64,000 nucleotides of DNA from Sinomonas albida (GCF_004919045.1 NZ_SWDW01000008.1:124001-188000), one strand, 5' to 3'. Shown: positions 23,829 through 33,278, counted from the first letter of the stretch. Translations and numbers: made by a program. The notes: generated by a model not told the origin, from the letters alone.

Positions 23829-23929
23829 GGTTTCAGCCTACCGAAGTGCTCGCTTCGCAGCTGGGTTTAATAGCTGTTGGCACGATGGTTTCTCAAACCT
23901 GTTCGGCCCCCAGGGAGGAGCAAGCTATA

Positions 23930-24015
23930 CATTTACATGCCCGTAAATGGCTTGGAAGCTCGACCCGGGGGTCGGGCTTCTGGCACACTGGCGTGTGAGT
24001 CCCCGAGGTTCGGGG
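23930..24015 (+). other. Candidate origin of transfer (oriT)
   Basis: Three dyads lie in 86 bp just upstream of mobC: CATTTAC/GTAAATG (23930-23936 and 23943-23949), an imperfect pair AAGCTCGACCC/GGTCGGGCTT (23956-23979), and CCCCGA/TCGGGG (24001-24015). Mobilisation origins usually sit immediately upstream of mobC-relaxase pairs and carry such inverted repeats beside the nick site. The nick position is not identifiable. Confidence 0.4.
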
Positions 24016-24042
24016 TCGCTGCGCTGGGCCGGAAGGAGCGTC

Positions 24043-24435
24043 ATGGGCGAGGCCAAGACGGTACGGCGCCTCGGCAAGTCGCGCCGTGACAACGAGCGGG
24101 GCGGCCGCAAGGAGTACATCAAGGTCTGGTGCTCCCCGGAGGAGAAGGCCGCTGTCGTCGTCAAGGCCGAGCAGCAGGGTGTGACGCCACCGCGCCTGCT
24201 GTTCGAGAGCGCCATGGCGCAGCCGGGGGAGACTGCTTTCGACCGCCGCAACCTCGCGCAGGAGCTGCTGGGGATCCGGACCCTTCTCGGGGCTGTGTCG
24301 AACAACGTGAACCAGATCGCCCGGCACGCGAACGCCACCGGAGAATTCCCCGATGACGCCGCCGCGGCGGTGGCCGCTGCACGTCGTCTCATGGCCCGCA
24401 TTGACGAGGCCGTGGTGCAGGTGATGCGCCCATGA
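24043..24435 (+). CDS. MobC-type relaxosome accessory protein
   Basis: 130 residues from the ATG at 24043, with GGAAGGAG as ribosome-binding site. The N-terminus is basic (VRRLGKSRRDNERGGRKEYIKVWCSPEEK), followed by a ribbon-helix-helix-like part and the MobC signature LLGIRTLLGAVSNNVNQIARHANATGEFP. MobC proteins bind oriT and help the relaxase open and nick the DNA. The stop overlaps the relaxase start (ATGA), the standard coupling in mobC-relaxase operons. Confidence 0.85.
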   Translation: MGEAKTVRRLGKSRRDNERGGRKEYIKVWCSPEEKAAVVVKAEQQGVTPPRLLFESAMAQPGETAFDRRNLAQELLGIRTLLGAVSNNVNQIARHANATGEFPDDAAAAVAAARRLMARIDEAVVQVMRP

Positions 24436-26042
24436 TCCCGAACGTCACCAAGGGTGACCGCATGGTCGGGCTCATCAACTACCTGGTGGGCCCGGGCCGT
24501 GCGAACGAGCACAAGGACCAGCGGCTGATCGCGGCGTCCGAGTCGATCGTCAGTGTCGAGGTCGGGCAGCGCCTGGACGCCGAGGCGGCCCTTGCTCTCG
24601 GCCGCGAGATGGACATCCCCAAGTCCGTCTTCGGTGCCGGCAAGGAAGGGGCCAGGCACGTCTTCCACGTCTCGCTGAGCCTGCCTGCCGATGAGGGACA
24701 GCTCAGTGATGAAGCGTGGGGGAAGATCGCCCACGGCTTCGCGGAGAAGATGGGTTTCACCGGCAGCGACGGCAAGCCGCCGTGCCGGTGGATTGCCATC
24801 CACCACGGGTCCAGCAAGGCGGGCAATGACCACATCCACCTTGCCGTCTCCATGGTCCGCGAGGACGGCACCCGGTGGAGCCAGCACAAGGACTTCAAGC
24901 GCGCCCAGGACGCCTGCGCGGAGCTCGAGGAGGAGCACGGTCTGCGCGTCGTGCGCGGGCCGCATGCCGAGCGCGGCTACCACCCCAAGGAACGGGAACG
25001 CGCCGTCGCGATGGGCGCGGCAGAGCTGGACCGTGACCGGCTCCAGCGCGTCCTGCGGGCGGCGTCCACCGCGAGCATGGACGAGGCCGAGTTCGTCCGG
25101 CGCCTGCGCCGTTCCGGGGTCCTCGTGCGACCCCGCTTCGCCCAGGGCGGCACCGGGGCCGTTGCCGGCTATTCAGTCGCCCTCCGGCCGGAGAGCAAGG
25201 CGGAGAAGCCGGTGTGGTTCGGCGGCGGAAGGATCGCCCGGGACCTGACCCTGCCGCAGCTGCGCAAGGGCTGGAACGTCACGGACGAGACCGTGGCCGC
25301 AGCCCTTGCCGAATGGCAGGCGGCCGCCCAGGGGAAGCGCCCGATCACCGAGGGCCGCGAGGGCCGCGAACCAACTCCTGCCGAGTGGGAGAAGGCCACC
25401 GCCGAAGTCGGCCAGCTCTACGAGCGGATGAAGACGATCCCGCTCGACGATGACGCCCTCTGGGCCCAGGTCGCACGCGAAACCTCCGGTGCCTTCGCCG
25501 CCTGGAGTCTGCGCACCGAGGCAGTGCCCGGGCCGCTGGCGGACACCGCCAAGGCGCTGGCCCGCACGGCCCAGCTGCGCCGCTTCCCGCCCCGGGTCGA
25601 GCACGCGCCCATGCCCAGCGCGAAGGGCGCAGGCATGCTGCTCATGCAGACCTCCGTCGGGCCATCCACGGCAGCCGGGCACGCCCTGCTGCTGGCCCAG
25701 CTGCGCAACACCATGCGCGCCATCCACGACATGCACAAGACCGCCGGCAGGCTCGGCGACGCCGAGCGGGTCAGGGCCGCGGCCATGGACAGGCTCACCA
25801 TCGTCCGCGGAGACCTCCAGGCCCTCCGGACCCAGCGCGCGACTGAGCAGGCGCCGCCCTCCGCAGGGTCCCGCTGGCTCGCCGACGCACCGGGTGTGGA
25901 GAGCGAGCAGGAGAAGGTCCAGCGCCTCGTTGCCCAGGCATTCCCGGGCGCTCCGGCCACGGCCCCCGTGTCCGCGCCGGAGACCTCCCGGGGCACCAAG
26001 TCCCGCCCCGGCAGGGACAAGGACCAGGGCAGGAACCGATGA
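24432..26042 (+). CDS. Relaxase / mobilisation nuclease (MobA/VirD2-like)
   Basis: 536 residues. The N-terminal 190 are a relaxase domain: MIPNVTKGDRMVGLINYLVG supplies the candidate nicking Tyr, GARHVFHVSLSLP follows, and WIAIHHGSSKAGNDHIHLAVSM gives the metal-binding His triad (HxH in NDHIHLA). The remaining 350 residues are largely helical and charged, typical of the part that binds the coupling protein. It nicks oriT and stays bound to the transferred strand. The VirD4-like protein at 29762 is the likely partner. Confidence 0.9.
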   Translation: MIPNVTKGDRMVGLINYLVGPGRANEHKDQRLIAASESIVSVEVGQRLDAEAALALGREMDIPKSVFGAGKEGARHVFHVSLSLPADEGQLSDEAWGKIAHGFAEKMGFTGSDGKPPCRWIAIHHGSSKAGNDHIHLAVSMVREDGTRWSQHKDFKRAQDACAELEEEHGLRVVRGPHAERGYHPKERERAVAMGAAELDRDRLQRVLRAASTASMDEAEFVRRLRRSGVLVRPRFAQGGTGAVAGYSVALRPESKAEKPVWFGGGRIARDLTLPQLRKGWNVTDETVAAALAEWQAAAQGKRPITEGREGREPTPAEWEKATAEVGQLYERMKTIPLDDDALWAQVARETSGAFAAWSLRTEAVPGPLADTAKALARTAQLRRFPPRVEHAPMPSAKGAGMLLMQTSVGPSTAAGHALLLAQLRNTMRAIHDMHKTAGRLGDAERVRAAAMDRLTIVRGDLQALRTQRATEQAPPSAGSRWLADAPGVESEQEKVQRLVAQAFPGAPATAPVSAPETSRGTKSRPGRDKDQGRNR

Positions 26043-26123
26043 CGGTTTCCCCGGCCACGCCCCACGGCGTCAAGGCTTCTTGACATGCAGTGGACGGCGT
26101 TTGGGGGAGTTTGACAAACGACC

Positions 26124-26163
26124 GACGGCCCCTCGGCGCGAAGGAGGAGCGCGAGGGGCCGTC
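26124..26163 (+). terminator. Terminator after the mobilisation operon
   Basis: GACGGCCCCTCG (26124-26135) pairs with CGAGGGGCCGTC (26152-26163). It lies in the gap between the relaxase gene and the convergent HNH gene. The rest of this roughly 315-bp gap holds nothing else I can support. Confidence 0.7.
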
Positions 26164-26357
26164 GTTAGCGGGCAGACGGGGTGTCTGCCATCTCGGGGGG
26201 ATCAGCTATCGCAGAACGCAAAGGGGTGACTATGGCAGCCTGATTCAGGACCTGGGAGACGGCTTGATCTAGGACCACCTGCCTCCCGCCCGGCGGCTTC
26301 GGATGCTCCCCATGCGGCAATTCGCCGCCTAGATGAGTCCGAGGAGAGACAGGGCAG

Positions 26358-27125
26358 TCACTCATTGTTGTTCATTGTTGGGGATGAGCCATTCGGGCAG
26401 GCGAGAAGCCGGGTCAGCGCCACCGTGTCCCCGTACTCGGGATATTGCTCGAGCCATTCAGCGAGCGTCTTCTTCAGCTTGCTCCGGTTGCAGCGGGCAC
26501 ATGCCGGAACGAGGTTGGCCACGCAGTGGAGGCCACCGCGCGCGATGGGCTGGACGTGGTCGATGTCCTCGAACGGTCCGCCGCAGTACACGCACGCTGG
26601 CCCGTACGCGACGATGACCTCTTCGAGTGTTTGCGCGGTGACGCACCCACAGTCCTGATCACGCATTCGAGCACGTCGCTTGCTTGCGGCGTTTCGTCGC
26701 ATGATGCCAACCTTTTCAGCGTTGGCCTCCTGCCAACGCTTGACGGTTTCCGAGTACTTCCCCTTGTTGGCCTCGTACCACGCGCGGTTGCGCTCTAGGT
26801 GCTTCGCTGGGTCGGCGGCATACCTTGCCGCGGCCTGGGCTGACCGGTGTTCTTTGTGCTCCTCGGCCCATGCTTTGGTGGTGGCCGCGTGGCGTTCCTT
26901 GTTCGCTTCGCGCCAGCGGCGTTCCTGAGCGTTGACGCTCTCTGCGTTGGCGGCACGGTATGCCTTGTTTCGGGCGTCGATGCGGTCTTTGTCTGCGAGG
27001 TAGTATTCGGCCGCCGCGGCCTTGCGGCACGCCTTGCAGCTGGGCCGTAGCCCATCCTTGTACATCTTCGACTTGTGGTACTCGGTGAACGGCTTGAGCC
27101 CTCCGCATGTCCGGCATGTCTTCAC
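26358..27125 (-). CDS. HNH endonuclease with N-terminal zinc ribbon
   Basis: 255 residues. It opens with a Cys4 cluster (MKTCRTCGGLKPFTEYHKSK then SCKACRK). A long helical spacer follows, with repeated segments of the form RxxNAESxNAxERRWREANKERH (about 40-140). The C-terminal HNH domain has ACVYCGGPFEDIDHVQPIARG and LVPACARCNRSKLKKTLAEW, with the DH catalytic pair and the four zinc Cys. Such nucleases are common cargo in phages and plasmids. It is the last gene of the minus-strand transfer region, 114 bp after its neighbour, so it may be separately expressed. Confidence 0.85.
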   Translation of the reverse strand: MKTCRTCGGLKPFTEYHKSKMYKDGLRPSCKACRKAAAAEYYLADKDRIDARNKAYRAANAESVNAQERRWREANKERHAATTKAWAEEHKEHRSAQAAARYAADPAKHLERNRAWYEANKGKYSETVKRWQEANAEKVGIMRRNAASKRRARMRDQDCGCVTAQTLEEVIVAYGPACVYCGGPFEDIDHVQPIARGGLHCVANLVPACARCNRSKLKKTLAEWLEQYPEYGDTVALTRLLACPNGSSPTMNNNE

Positions 27126-27239
27126 GATGGCCCCCAGCAGTGATGAGCCCGAATGGGGCGCTTGGTGAAAAGGATAGACGGGTGCCGGAGTCCCAGCGTG
27201 AGAGCTATTGTCGCCGAGTGTTCGGGTCGGTGGTTATTG

Positions 27240-27926
27240 CTACTTCCTTACCGGGATCCAGGCTTGGACATAGTCGCCTCCGTGCAGGAACGAGCGGAAG
27301 TCCTGTTCGGAAGCGATAGCTTCGGCCGGGACGATCGAGTGCGTCAGGATCAGGGATACGCCGCCCCAGTCCTCGATTGCGGCAGGGGCCGCAATCGGCA
27401 TCTTGGCGATGTAGTCAGAGCCGATCGGGCTCATGGAGAACTTGAATTCCAGACCGTTCAGCGACCCGAACCAGTGCGGATCGGACGCGGTGCCCAGCTT
27501 CAGATTCCCCGGCTCGGAGAACCCTTGGGAGAGGTAGTAATCCTTCAGGCTTCGGGGCCAGGCCTCGACGCCCGGGCGGAAGCTGAAGCCGTCGACGCTC
27601 GGATTCAGGATCGCAAGCGGCAACTGCCGGGGCTTGCTGGAAGCGCTTTTGGTGGGAATGGTCAGGCCCAGTGTCAGCCAGGTCATGGGGGTGATCATCG
27701 ATGAGGCCAGATCGGTAGCTGTTGTCGGCGCGCAGGTGGCATGGCGAGCCCACACCGTGGGGAAGTGTTCTGTGGCGGCGTCCAGGCGCACCTTGTCGCC
27801 ATCGCGCAGCTGCTTGCCGCAGTACCGGCAGTCACCGCCCGCGTAGACGGAATTGCGCATATCTGCTGCGAGGGCCGGGCCGAAGAACTCATCAAGGCTT
27901 GGGTCTTTTACTACGTCCAGTCGCAT
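27240..27926 (-). CDS. Hypothetical protein with a Cys/His zinc-like motif (228 aa)
   Basis: 228 residues, start overlapping the upstream stop by one base (TGATG). The N-terminal region has GGDCRYCGKQLRDGDKVRLD followed by WARHATCAP, a CxxC-HxxC pattern that could bind zinc. The rest is mixed alpha/beta (FGSLNGLEFKFSMSPIGSDY, DWGGVSLILTHSIVPAEAI) with no recognised domain. It is translationally tied to the transfer operon but could be a cargo gene such as an anti-defence factor. No direct evidence for that exists. Confidence 0.6.
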   Translation of the reverse strand: MRLDVVKDPSLDEFFGPALAADMRNSVYAGGDCRYCGKQLRDGDKVRLDAATEHFPTVWARHATCAPTTATDLASSMITPMTWLTLGLTIPTKSASSKPRQLPLAILNPSVDGFSFRPGVEAWPRSLKDYYLSQGFSEPGNLKLGTASDPHWFGSLNGLEFKFSMSPIGSDYIAKMPIAAPAAIEDWGGVSLILTHSIVPAEAIASEQDFRSFLHGGDYVQAWIPVRK

Positions 27927-29068
27927 CAGCGGCTACCTTTCGTCAGCTGGGACTTCCTCGCCCCGTTGTTGTTCGGTCGGGCCTCGGGGGCATTGCGCGG
28001 GGCGGTGGCGACGGCCTGGCGGGGATGGGTCCCCTGACTGACGTCGGCCAGCACGCGGGCGTCCACGGCAGTCTGGTCGGCCAGTCCCTGGAGTGACGCG
28101 GCGAACTCCCCGCGCCGCTCCGCCGTGTCCCACTCATCGTGCGCCACAGACTCCTCCCGTTGCTGCTCCTGCCGAGCGGCCCACGCCAGATCCTCCTCGG
28201 AGGGGCCGTCCAAGTCCGTTGCCACCCCGTCCCACTCCTGGGACCGGCCCATGGCCCGGTCTCCGTCCACACGGTGGCCGTCCGCGGCGCCGGCCTCCCG
28301 GACGGCATCCCCGGTGAGCCTGTCCGTCTCCACGGACACAGCCTGTGCCTCGGCGGGCTGCCCCGTCTCGGCCTTCCAGCGGCGGACCAGCTCGGCCTCG
28401 TCGGACCGCGCGGCCGCCACCGTGTCGGCGGCGGCGTGGCTGCGGGTCCACTGCGCGAACCGCTCCGGGTCGGCAGAGGCGGCCCAGGCCTTCGCCGCCT
28501 CCAGCTCGCTGGCAGCGGCGTTGGCCTGCTGTGCCTCCGGACGGGCCAGCCAGGCGCTGACCAGGGCGACGTTGAGGCGGTCCCGCTCCTCGTGGCTGCG
28601 GGCCTGACTCATCTCCCGGGTCCATGCCCCGTCCATGAACGGATCGTGCTCGGCCACCCACTGCCGTGAGCGCAGCAGGTCGGTGACCCGGCCCGGCATC
28701 GAGGCCGTGACGTGCACACCGCGCTCGGCCAGCTGCTCATCCATGTGCCGCAGCGTCTGGGCGATCTCCGCGTCCTGGCCTGCCCAGGACACGGCGGTCT
28801 TGTACGCGGCCCCGATCCGCTCCGGGTCGGCCTCGGCCCACCAGGAGTCGGACCGGGCGCCCGCGAGGGAGGCGCGCGCCGCACCGCGCTCGGCCTCGAA
28901 GCGGGCCGCGAGCTCGCGGCCCGCCCGTTCGGAGGCCGCACGGGCCTGGGCGAGGTGCTCCTGCCGGGCCCGGGCGGCAATCTCTCCGAGCCGGGCGGCG
29001 ACCATGACCGCCTGGCGCAGCATGTCGTCCACTGCCTCGCCCACGCCGTCTGAGTGGTGAGTGCTCAT
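27926..29068 (-). CDS. Conjugation-operon coiled-coil protein (380 aa)
   Basis: 380 residues, almost wholly helical, with long Ala/Arg/Glu-rich stretches: VMVAARLGEIAARARQEHLAQAR, RLNVALVSAWLARPEAQQANAAAS and DLAWAARQEQQREESVAHDEWD. There is no signal peptide or membrane helix. It is embedded by overlaps at both ends between the DUF4913 gene and the 228-aa gene, so it belongs to the transfer operon. A cytoplasmic accessory or substrate-adaptor role is a guess. No known domain is recognised. Confidence 0.65.
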   Translation of the reverse strand: MSTHHSDGVGEAVDDMLRQAVMVAARLGEIAARARQEHLAQARAASERAGRELAARFEAERGAARASLAGARSDSWWAEADPERIGAAYKTAVSWAGQDAEIAQTLRHMDEQLAERGVHVTASMPGRVTDLLRSRQWVAEHDPFMDGAWTREMSQARSHEERDRLNVALVSAWLARPEAQQANAAASELEAAKAWAASADPERFAQWTRSHAAADTVAAARSDEAELVRRWKAETGQPAEAQAVSVETDRLTGDAVREAGAADGHRVDGDRAMGRSQEWDGVATDLDGPSEEDLAWAARQEQQREESVAHDEWDTAERRGEFAASLQGLADQTAVDARVLADVSQGTHPRQAVATAPRNAPEARPNNNGARKSQLTKGSR

Positions 29069-29769
29069 GACTGGGTACCTCCTTCATCCTTGGATTCGCG
29101 CACGTCGGGGAACAGCTCGGGTGGCGGGGCCACCAGTTGGAACTGGCCCAAGGGGCTCTCCGCGTGCCTGTCCGGCTTGCAGCCGTTGAACGGGCCGCTG
29201 GTGGCGTCGGTGAGGACCGGCAGATGGTGGTCCAGATGGTCCTTGAGCCACACGCTCATGCCGGTGCGCCCGTCCAGGCGCAGGTGCTCCCACGCCCGCC
29301 ACAGGGCCTCGAGGCGGATGATCGCCTCCGCGTGCTTCCACCACTGGGGGCACCATGTGGTCTTGTCCCCAGTGGCGGTCAGCTGGCGCCGGTAGACCGG
29401 CACGAGGAACTTGGCCACCCACTCCGCCGTGGACCCGTACACCAGCTCCGGCTCCGGGACCGCCTCGGAAGTCGCCTTCGGCACCGGCTTGAGGGTTCCG
29501 TCCTCCAGAGCCCGGTGGATCCATGCCTCCACCGCGTCGTAGTCCCACTGCGGCGGCTCCCAGCCCAGTGGGGCCGGTGCCTTGCCGTGCATGACGAGGG
29601 ACCGCCAGCGGCCGGCCTTGATCGGCTCGGCCTCCTCGGCGATCTGGGCGAGGACGTCCGTGACACTGAGCAGGAAGCCCCGCCCGTCCTCCCCGCCGTC
29701 CACGGCGGCGGGCGCCGCGGTCTCCTCCGGCTCCGGGGACTCCTCCCAGGCGTCGATCGGCTCAGTCAT
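29065..29769 (-). CDS. DUF4913 domain protein
   Basis: 234 residues. The central and C-terminal part carries the DUF4913 pattern: LVYGSTAEWVAKFLVPVYRR, then TWCPQWWKHAEAIIRLEALWRAWEHLR and TGMSVWLKDHLDHHLPVL. This domain is frequent on actinobacterial conjugative plasmids, near VirD4-type genes; its function is unknown. It overlaps the gene before it by 8 nt and the one after it by 4 nt, so the cluster is co-translated. Confidence 0.82.
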   Translation of the reverse strand: MTEPIDAWEESPEPEETAAPAAVDGGEDGRGFLLSVTDVLAQIAEEAEPIKAGRWRSLVMHGKAPAPLGWEPPQWDYDAVEAWIHRALEDGTLKPVPKATSEAVPEPELVYGSTAEWVAKFLVPVYRRQLTATGDKTTWCPQWWKHAEAIIRLEALWRAWEHLRLDGRTGMSVWLKDHLDHHLPVLTDATSGPFNGCKPDRHAESPLGQFQLVAPPPELFPDVRESKDEGGTQS

Positions 29770-31723
29770 GACGTGCCGCCTCCAGCCACTTCGAGGCAGC
29801 CGAGGCCTTCGCTGGCATCGGCTGGGGAACTGTATTGATGGGTTGCTGCATTTGCAGGCTGCTGTTCTGCTGCATGTTCAGCGCGACCCGGTAGGCGTCC
29901 ACCAGGGAGTCCGGCTTCTCGCCGGCGCGGCGCAGCACTAGGCGCTCGAACGGCGTCCACGCGGTGCGCCGGGCCTGGGCCTCCGCCGCCTTCTTCCTGC
30001 TCTCCGGGGTCGGGTCATTGAGGTCCAGGGAGAACCACACGGCATCGGCGTGCGGGGTGTCCATCCACCGCACCGTCTTGATGAGCGCCCCGGGAGCTCC
30101 GGCGCGCTTGACGATGGCCCGCCCGATCGGCATGGCCGCGAGGTCCCCCACGGTCCAGATGTGCTCCTTGCCGCCGTCGGGGCTCATGGACACGCTCCTG
30201 CGGTCCCCGGCAGTGACGTTGACCGTGTCGTAGCGGTATTCCCCCAGCGTGGAGGACACCTGCCGCAGGAAGCCCTCTTCGTCCAGGCCGGAGCCGATGA
30301 CCTTCACCGTCGCGGCAGAGTAGATCGCCTTCATGCCCTCCTCGCCCCACAGCCGCACGCCCTGTGAGTACGACTGGAGCCAGGCGACCGGCAGAAGGCC
30401 CTTGGACCCGAAATGGGAGTACTTGTCCGGCAGGTCCTTCCAGATGCACACGTTGGCGATCTCATCGAGGGCGAACACCAGCGGCACTGGCAGCCGGCGG
30501 AATGGCTGGGTCATGGCGTGGGCCTCGGCGGCGTCTGCCACGGCGACGGTCAGCGCGGTCGTCAGCGCCGCCGCGGACCCGCCGCCCTCCTTGGAGAGCA
30601 GGTACAGGGTGTCCGTGCCCCGGACGAACTCGGCAGGGCTGAACTCTGGGCGGTTGTCCCCCGGGCCGGTCGGGTTCACCCAGTGGCGCGCCCCGGTGGA
30701 CTTCAGCACCGCGCACATGGCCTTGGCCGTGCCCACGATGCCGTCGCGCTGGCCCGGGTCGAGCTGGAGCTGCGCTTCCAGGGCGAGCCCGAACGCGGCG
30801 TACTTGCCGCCCTCGGCGGCGGCGAGGACGGCCTGGGGCTCCTTCATCCCGACGTTGCCGCCCGTGATCCAGTCGTAGACGGTCACGATCGGCTTCTTCC
30901 CCAGGGCAGCGGCCAGCAGCAGGGCCGCGAGCATGTCCCGGCCCTCGTTGTCGAAGTAGGGGTCCTCACCCTTCACATTCGGCCCGCGCCCGGCCACCTT
31001 GAAGATATCCGCGAGCTTCTGGGCGTGGTCGTCGTCCACCACGTAGCTGAGCGGGTTCCACCACCAGCTGGCCCGGTCGGGGCTGATCTTCTGCGGGTTG
31101 AAAGCCCATACGGTGCCCTTGAGGCCCCGGGGCAGCCGCGTGGCGTCGATGACGTCAGGCTTGTTCGAGGTCGAGACGACCGCGCCCGGGGCGTCCAGCA
31201 CCGCCGGGATGACCTGGGAGGCAGTCTTGCCCTGGCGGGGGCCGAAGATCGACAGCGCCACGGATTCGACGTCGGCCACGAGCCGGGCCAGCCCGGCGAC
31301 CGAGATCCCGAGGAAGATCCCGGGCCAGGTGAGCCCGAAGCGCCTGGCCGCTCGGCGTGCTCCCCGCTCGGTGAGCATGGCAATGTCCTTGCCCCGTCCC
31401 ATCTGCGCGGCCTTGTAGTCGACGCGGGAGAGCCCCTTCGCGGCGCGGACGCGGACCCAGACCACCAGGGCCCCGAGCAGGGCCATGAGGACCAGGACGG
31501 CGGCGAGAGAGCCTGTGGACGCCGTCGACCAGTGGAGTCGGCCCGCGATCAGCCCGAAGGGGGCCTCCATCGGGTTCAGGGGCAGCTTCTGCCCGTCCCG
31601 GCTGACCCACGACCCGCCGTACAGCCCGGCGTCGACCACCAGGACGACGGCGACCACCAGGCCCAGGCCCATGAACAGGGCCCAGGTGCCCGGGGCGACC
31701 TGCGACGTCCTACGCTGCTGCAC
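29762..31723 (-). CDS. VirD4/TraG-type coupling protein
   Basis: 653 residues. Two N-terminal membrane helices (about 12-34 and 72-92) precede the ATPase: Walker A in LSIFGPRQGKTASQ, GAVVSTSNKPDVIDATR after it, and Walker B in PLVFALDEIANVC. DLPDKYSHFGSKGLLPVAWLQSYSQG is the conserved stretch of TraG proteins. It is the inner-membrane hexamer that recruits the relaxase-DNA complex to the secretion channel. The relaxase at 24432 is the probable substrate. It overlaps the VirB4 gene by 14 nt. Confidence 0.9.
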   Translation of the reverse strand: MQQRRTSQVAPGTWALFMGLGLVVAVVLVVDAGLYGGSWVSRDGQKLPLNPMEAPFGLIAGRLHWSTASTGSLAAVLVLMALLGALVVWVRVRAAKGLSRVDYKAAQMGRGKDIAMLTERGARRAARRFGLTWPGIFLGISVAGLARLVADVESVALSIFGPRQGKTASQVIPAVLDAPGAVVSTSNKPDVIDATRLPRGLKGTVWAFNPQKISPDRASWWWNPLSYVVDDDHAQKLADIFKVAGRGPNVKGEDPYFDNEGRDMLAALLLAAALGKKPIVTVYDWITGGNVGMKEPQAVLAAAEGGKYAAFGLALEAQLQLDPGQRDGIVGTAKAMCAVLKSTGARHWVNPTGPGDNRPEFSPAEFVRGTDTLYLLSKEGGGSAAALTTALTVAVADAAEAHAMTQPFRRLPVPLVFALDEIANVCIWKDLPDKYSHFGSKGLLPVAWLQSYSQGVRLWGEEGMKAIYSAATVKVIGSGLDEEGFLRQVSSTLGEYRYDTVNVTAGDRRSVSMSPDGGKEHIWTVGDLAAMPIGRAIVKRAGAPGALIKTVRWMDTPHADAVWFSLDLNDPTPESRKKAAEAQARRTAWTPFERLVLRRAGEKPDSLVDAYRVALNMQQNSSLQMQQPINTVPQPMPAKASAASKWLEAARHD

Positions 31724-33278
31724 TGTCTGCTCCTTCTATGTTGTCCTGCCCCTCTTCTCCGAAGATCTCCCGCTCGATCTCCTCGGTGGAGGCGCCCTGC
31801 TTGCGCAGGCTCTCCCACCGGGTGTTGGTGTCCGAGATCTCGTCCTCCACACCGGTCAGCTTCATCTGGACCGGGATGCCGGGGGCCTGGCCGAGCTTGA
31901 TGAGGAACTTCCCGCGCCCGTAGGGGGCGGTCCTGCCGTGCTGGTTGGTGGTGATCTTCTTCACGTCCGCCCAGGACTCCACCCGGCGCTTCTCCTGCCG
32001 GGTGAGACGGCGGAAGTGCTCGACCTCGGACAGCTCCTTGGCGCCGAGGCCACCGAGGACGACCATCGCGCAGCGTTCGACGAAGCCCTTGGCCTTGGCC
32101 CGGTCCGTCTCGTCGGCCACGGCCTCGAAGTCCTTGAGGGTGTGGGAGATCATCATCTGCCCCACCCCCTCGTTGCGGTTGAGCCGGGTCAGGGAGTCGG
32201 CTTTGTCCACGATCCCGCGCCCGACGCGCAGCGCGCGCCAGAACTCGTCCAGGACGATGTTGTAGTTCCGCCGGGGCTCGAGGCCGGCGTCGGCGAGGAC
32301 CTGGGCGGTGTTGACGGCCTCGAACCCGACAGACCAGCAGGCCAGCAGCCCGGCGGCCTGCTTCTGCGGCTGCGTGTCGGGCAGTGCCGAGAGGTCGAAG
32401 CAGACGGAACGGGTCATATCCAGCTGCTCGGTGGTGTGCCGGGAGAACATGTCCCCCAGCGGGCCGGAACCGGTGGCGATGCCGATCAGGGAGGTCCGCA
32501 GGGCATCGGTGGCGTCGAGGTAGCGGTCCATGTCCCCCCGGTCCAGGACCACCGTGCGCAGGTCCTCCGGCGCCTCGGCGATCAGCTTCTCCAGGTCCCG
32601 TACCAGCGGCACGCCGTCGTGCCGGTCGTAGAGGATCTCCAGCGCCCTGCCCAGGATCAGGTCCTCCTGCTCGGAGGGCTTGGACTCCCTCGAGACGGTG
32701 ATGAGGGCCATCATCAGGGCCTTGCGCTGCTCGTGCGCGCCTCGGGCCACTTCCTCCCGGAGCGTGCCGGTCAGCCGCTCGACCGCCCGGGCCGAGCCCC
32801 CAGGGTCCAGCGGGTTCAGGTAGCCGCGCCCGGCCCCGAGGCGGTTGACCTTCCCGTCAGCCTTCCGGGTGCGCAGGACGTGCTCGCCCTTGACGTCCCC
32901 GAGGTACATGCTCGGAACGCCCCGGTAGGCCAGCCACAGGCACATCTTCCCCACCGCGGTGGACTTCCCCAGGGCCGGGTTGGACATGAAGTACACGGAC
33001 GGATTCGGGATCAGGCCCTCTTCGAAGGCTCCGAAGTGGTCGAGCCCGACCACCTGGCCGGTGATCATCTGCTGGCCCAGCGGCGCACCCGCCAGAGGAG
33101 CTCCGGAGCCGGAGGAGAACGGCCACAGCCCGCACACCTGCCGGGACGAGCCACGGTACTCCGGGGGCAGGTCCAGCAGGTTCGCATATCCGCCGCCGGC
33201 AATCCGGTACCCGCGCTTGAGCGGGTCGAAATGCCGACTGCGCGGGGCGGGCCTGGGGAGCAGGTTCAGCGGGTTCAT
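31710..33278 (-). CDS. VirB4-like conjugation ATPase
   Basis: 522 residues from the ATG at 33278, which overlaps the upstream stop by one base. Walker A reads SVYFMSNPALGKSTAVGKM, with Ser in place of the first Gly, and Walker B is NYNIVLDEFWRAL. MYLGDVKGEHVLR and MMISHTLKDFEAVADETDRAK correspond to later VirB4/TraC motifs. It powers assembly of the secretion channel. The SCO6880 protein upstream supplies what in other systems is the N-terminal part of VirB4, so the ATPase is split in two genes here. The frame is open far upstream, but the overlap fixes the start. Confidence 0.88.
   Translation of the reverse strand: MNPLNLLPRPAPRSRHFDPLKRGYRIAGGGYANLLDLPPEYRGSSRQVCGLWPFSSGSGAPLAGAPLGQQMITGQVVGLDHFGAFEEGLIPNPSVYFMSNPALGKSTAVGKMCLWLAYRGVPSMYLGDVKGEHVLRTRKADGKVNRLGAGRGYLNPLDPGGSARAVERLTGTLREEVARGAHEQRKALMMALITVSRESKPSEQEDLILGRALEILYDRHDGVPLVRDLEKLIAEAPEDLRTVVLDRGDMDRYLDATDALRTSLIGIATGSGPLGDMFSRHTTEQLDMTRSVCFDLSALPDTQPQKQAAGLLACWSVGFEAVNTAQVLADAGLEPRRNYNIVLDEFWRALRVGRGIVDKADSLTRLNRNEGVGQMMISHTLKDFEAVADETDRAKAKGFVERCAMVVLGGLGAKELSEVEHFRRLTRQEKRRVESWADVKKITTNQHGRTAPYGRGKFLIKLGQAPGIPVQMKLTGVEDEISDTNTRWESLRKQGASTEEIEREIFGEEGQDNIEGADSAAA

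Noticed and set aside
26165-26365. 66-aa minus-strand frame overlapping the HNH stop by 8 nt
   Set aside because: The overlap hints at coupling, but the frame covers the terminator hairpin of the relaxase operon and has no recognisable features; support is too weak to list it.
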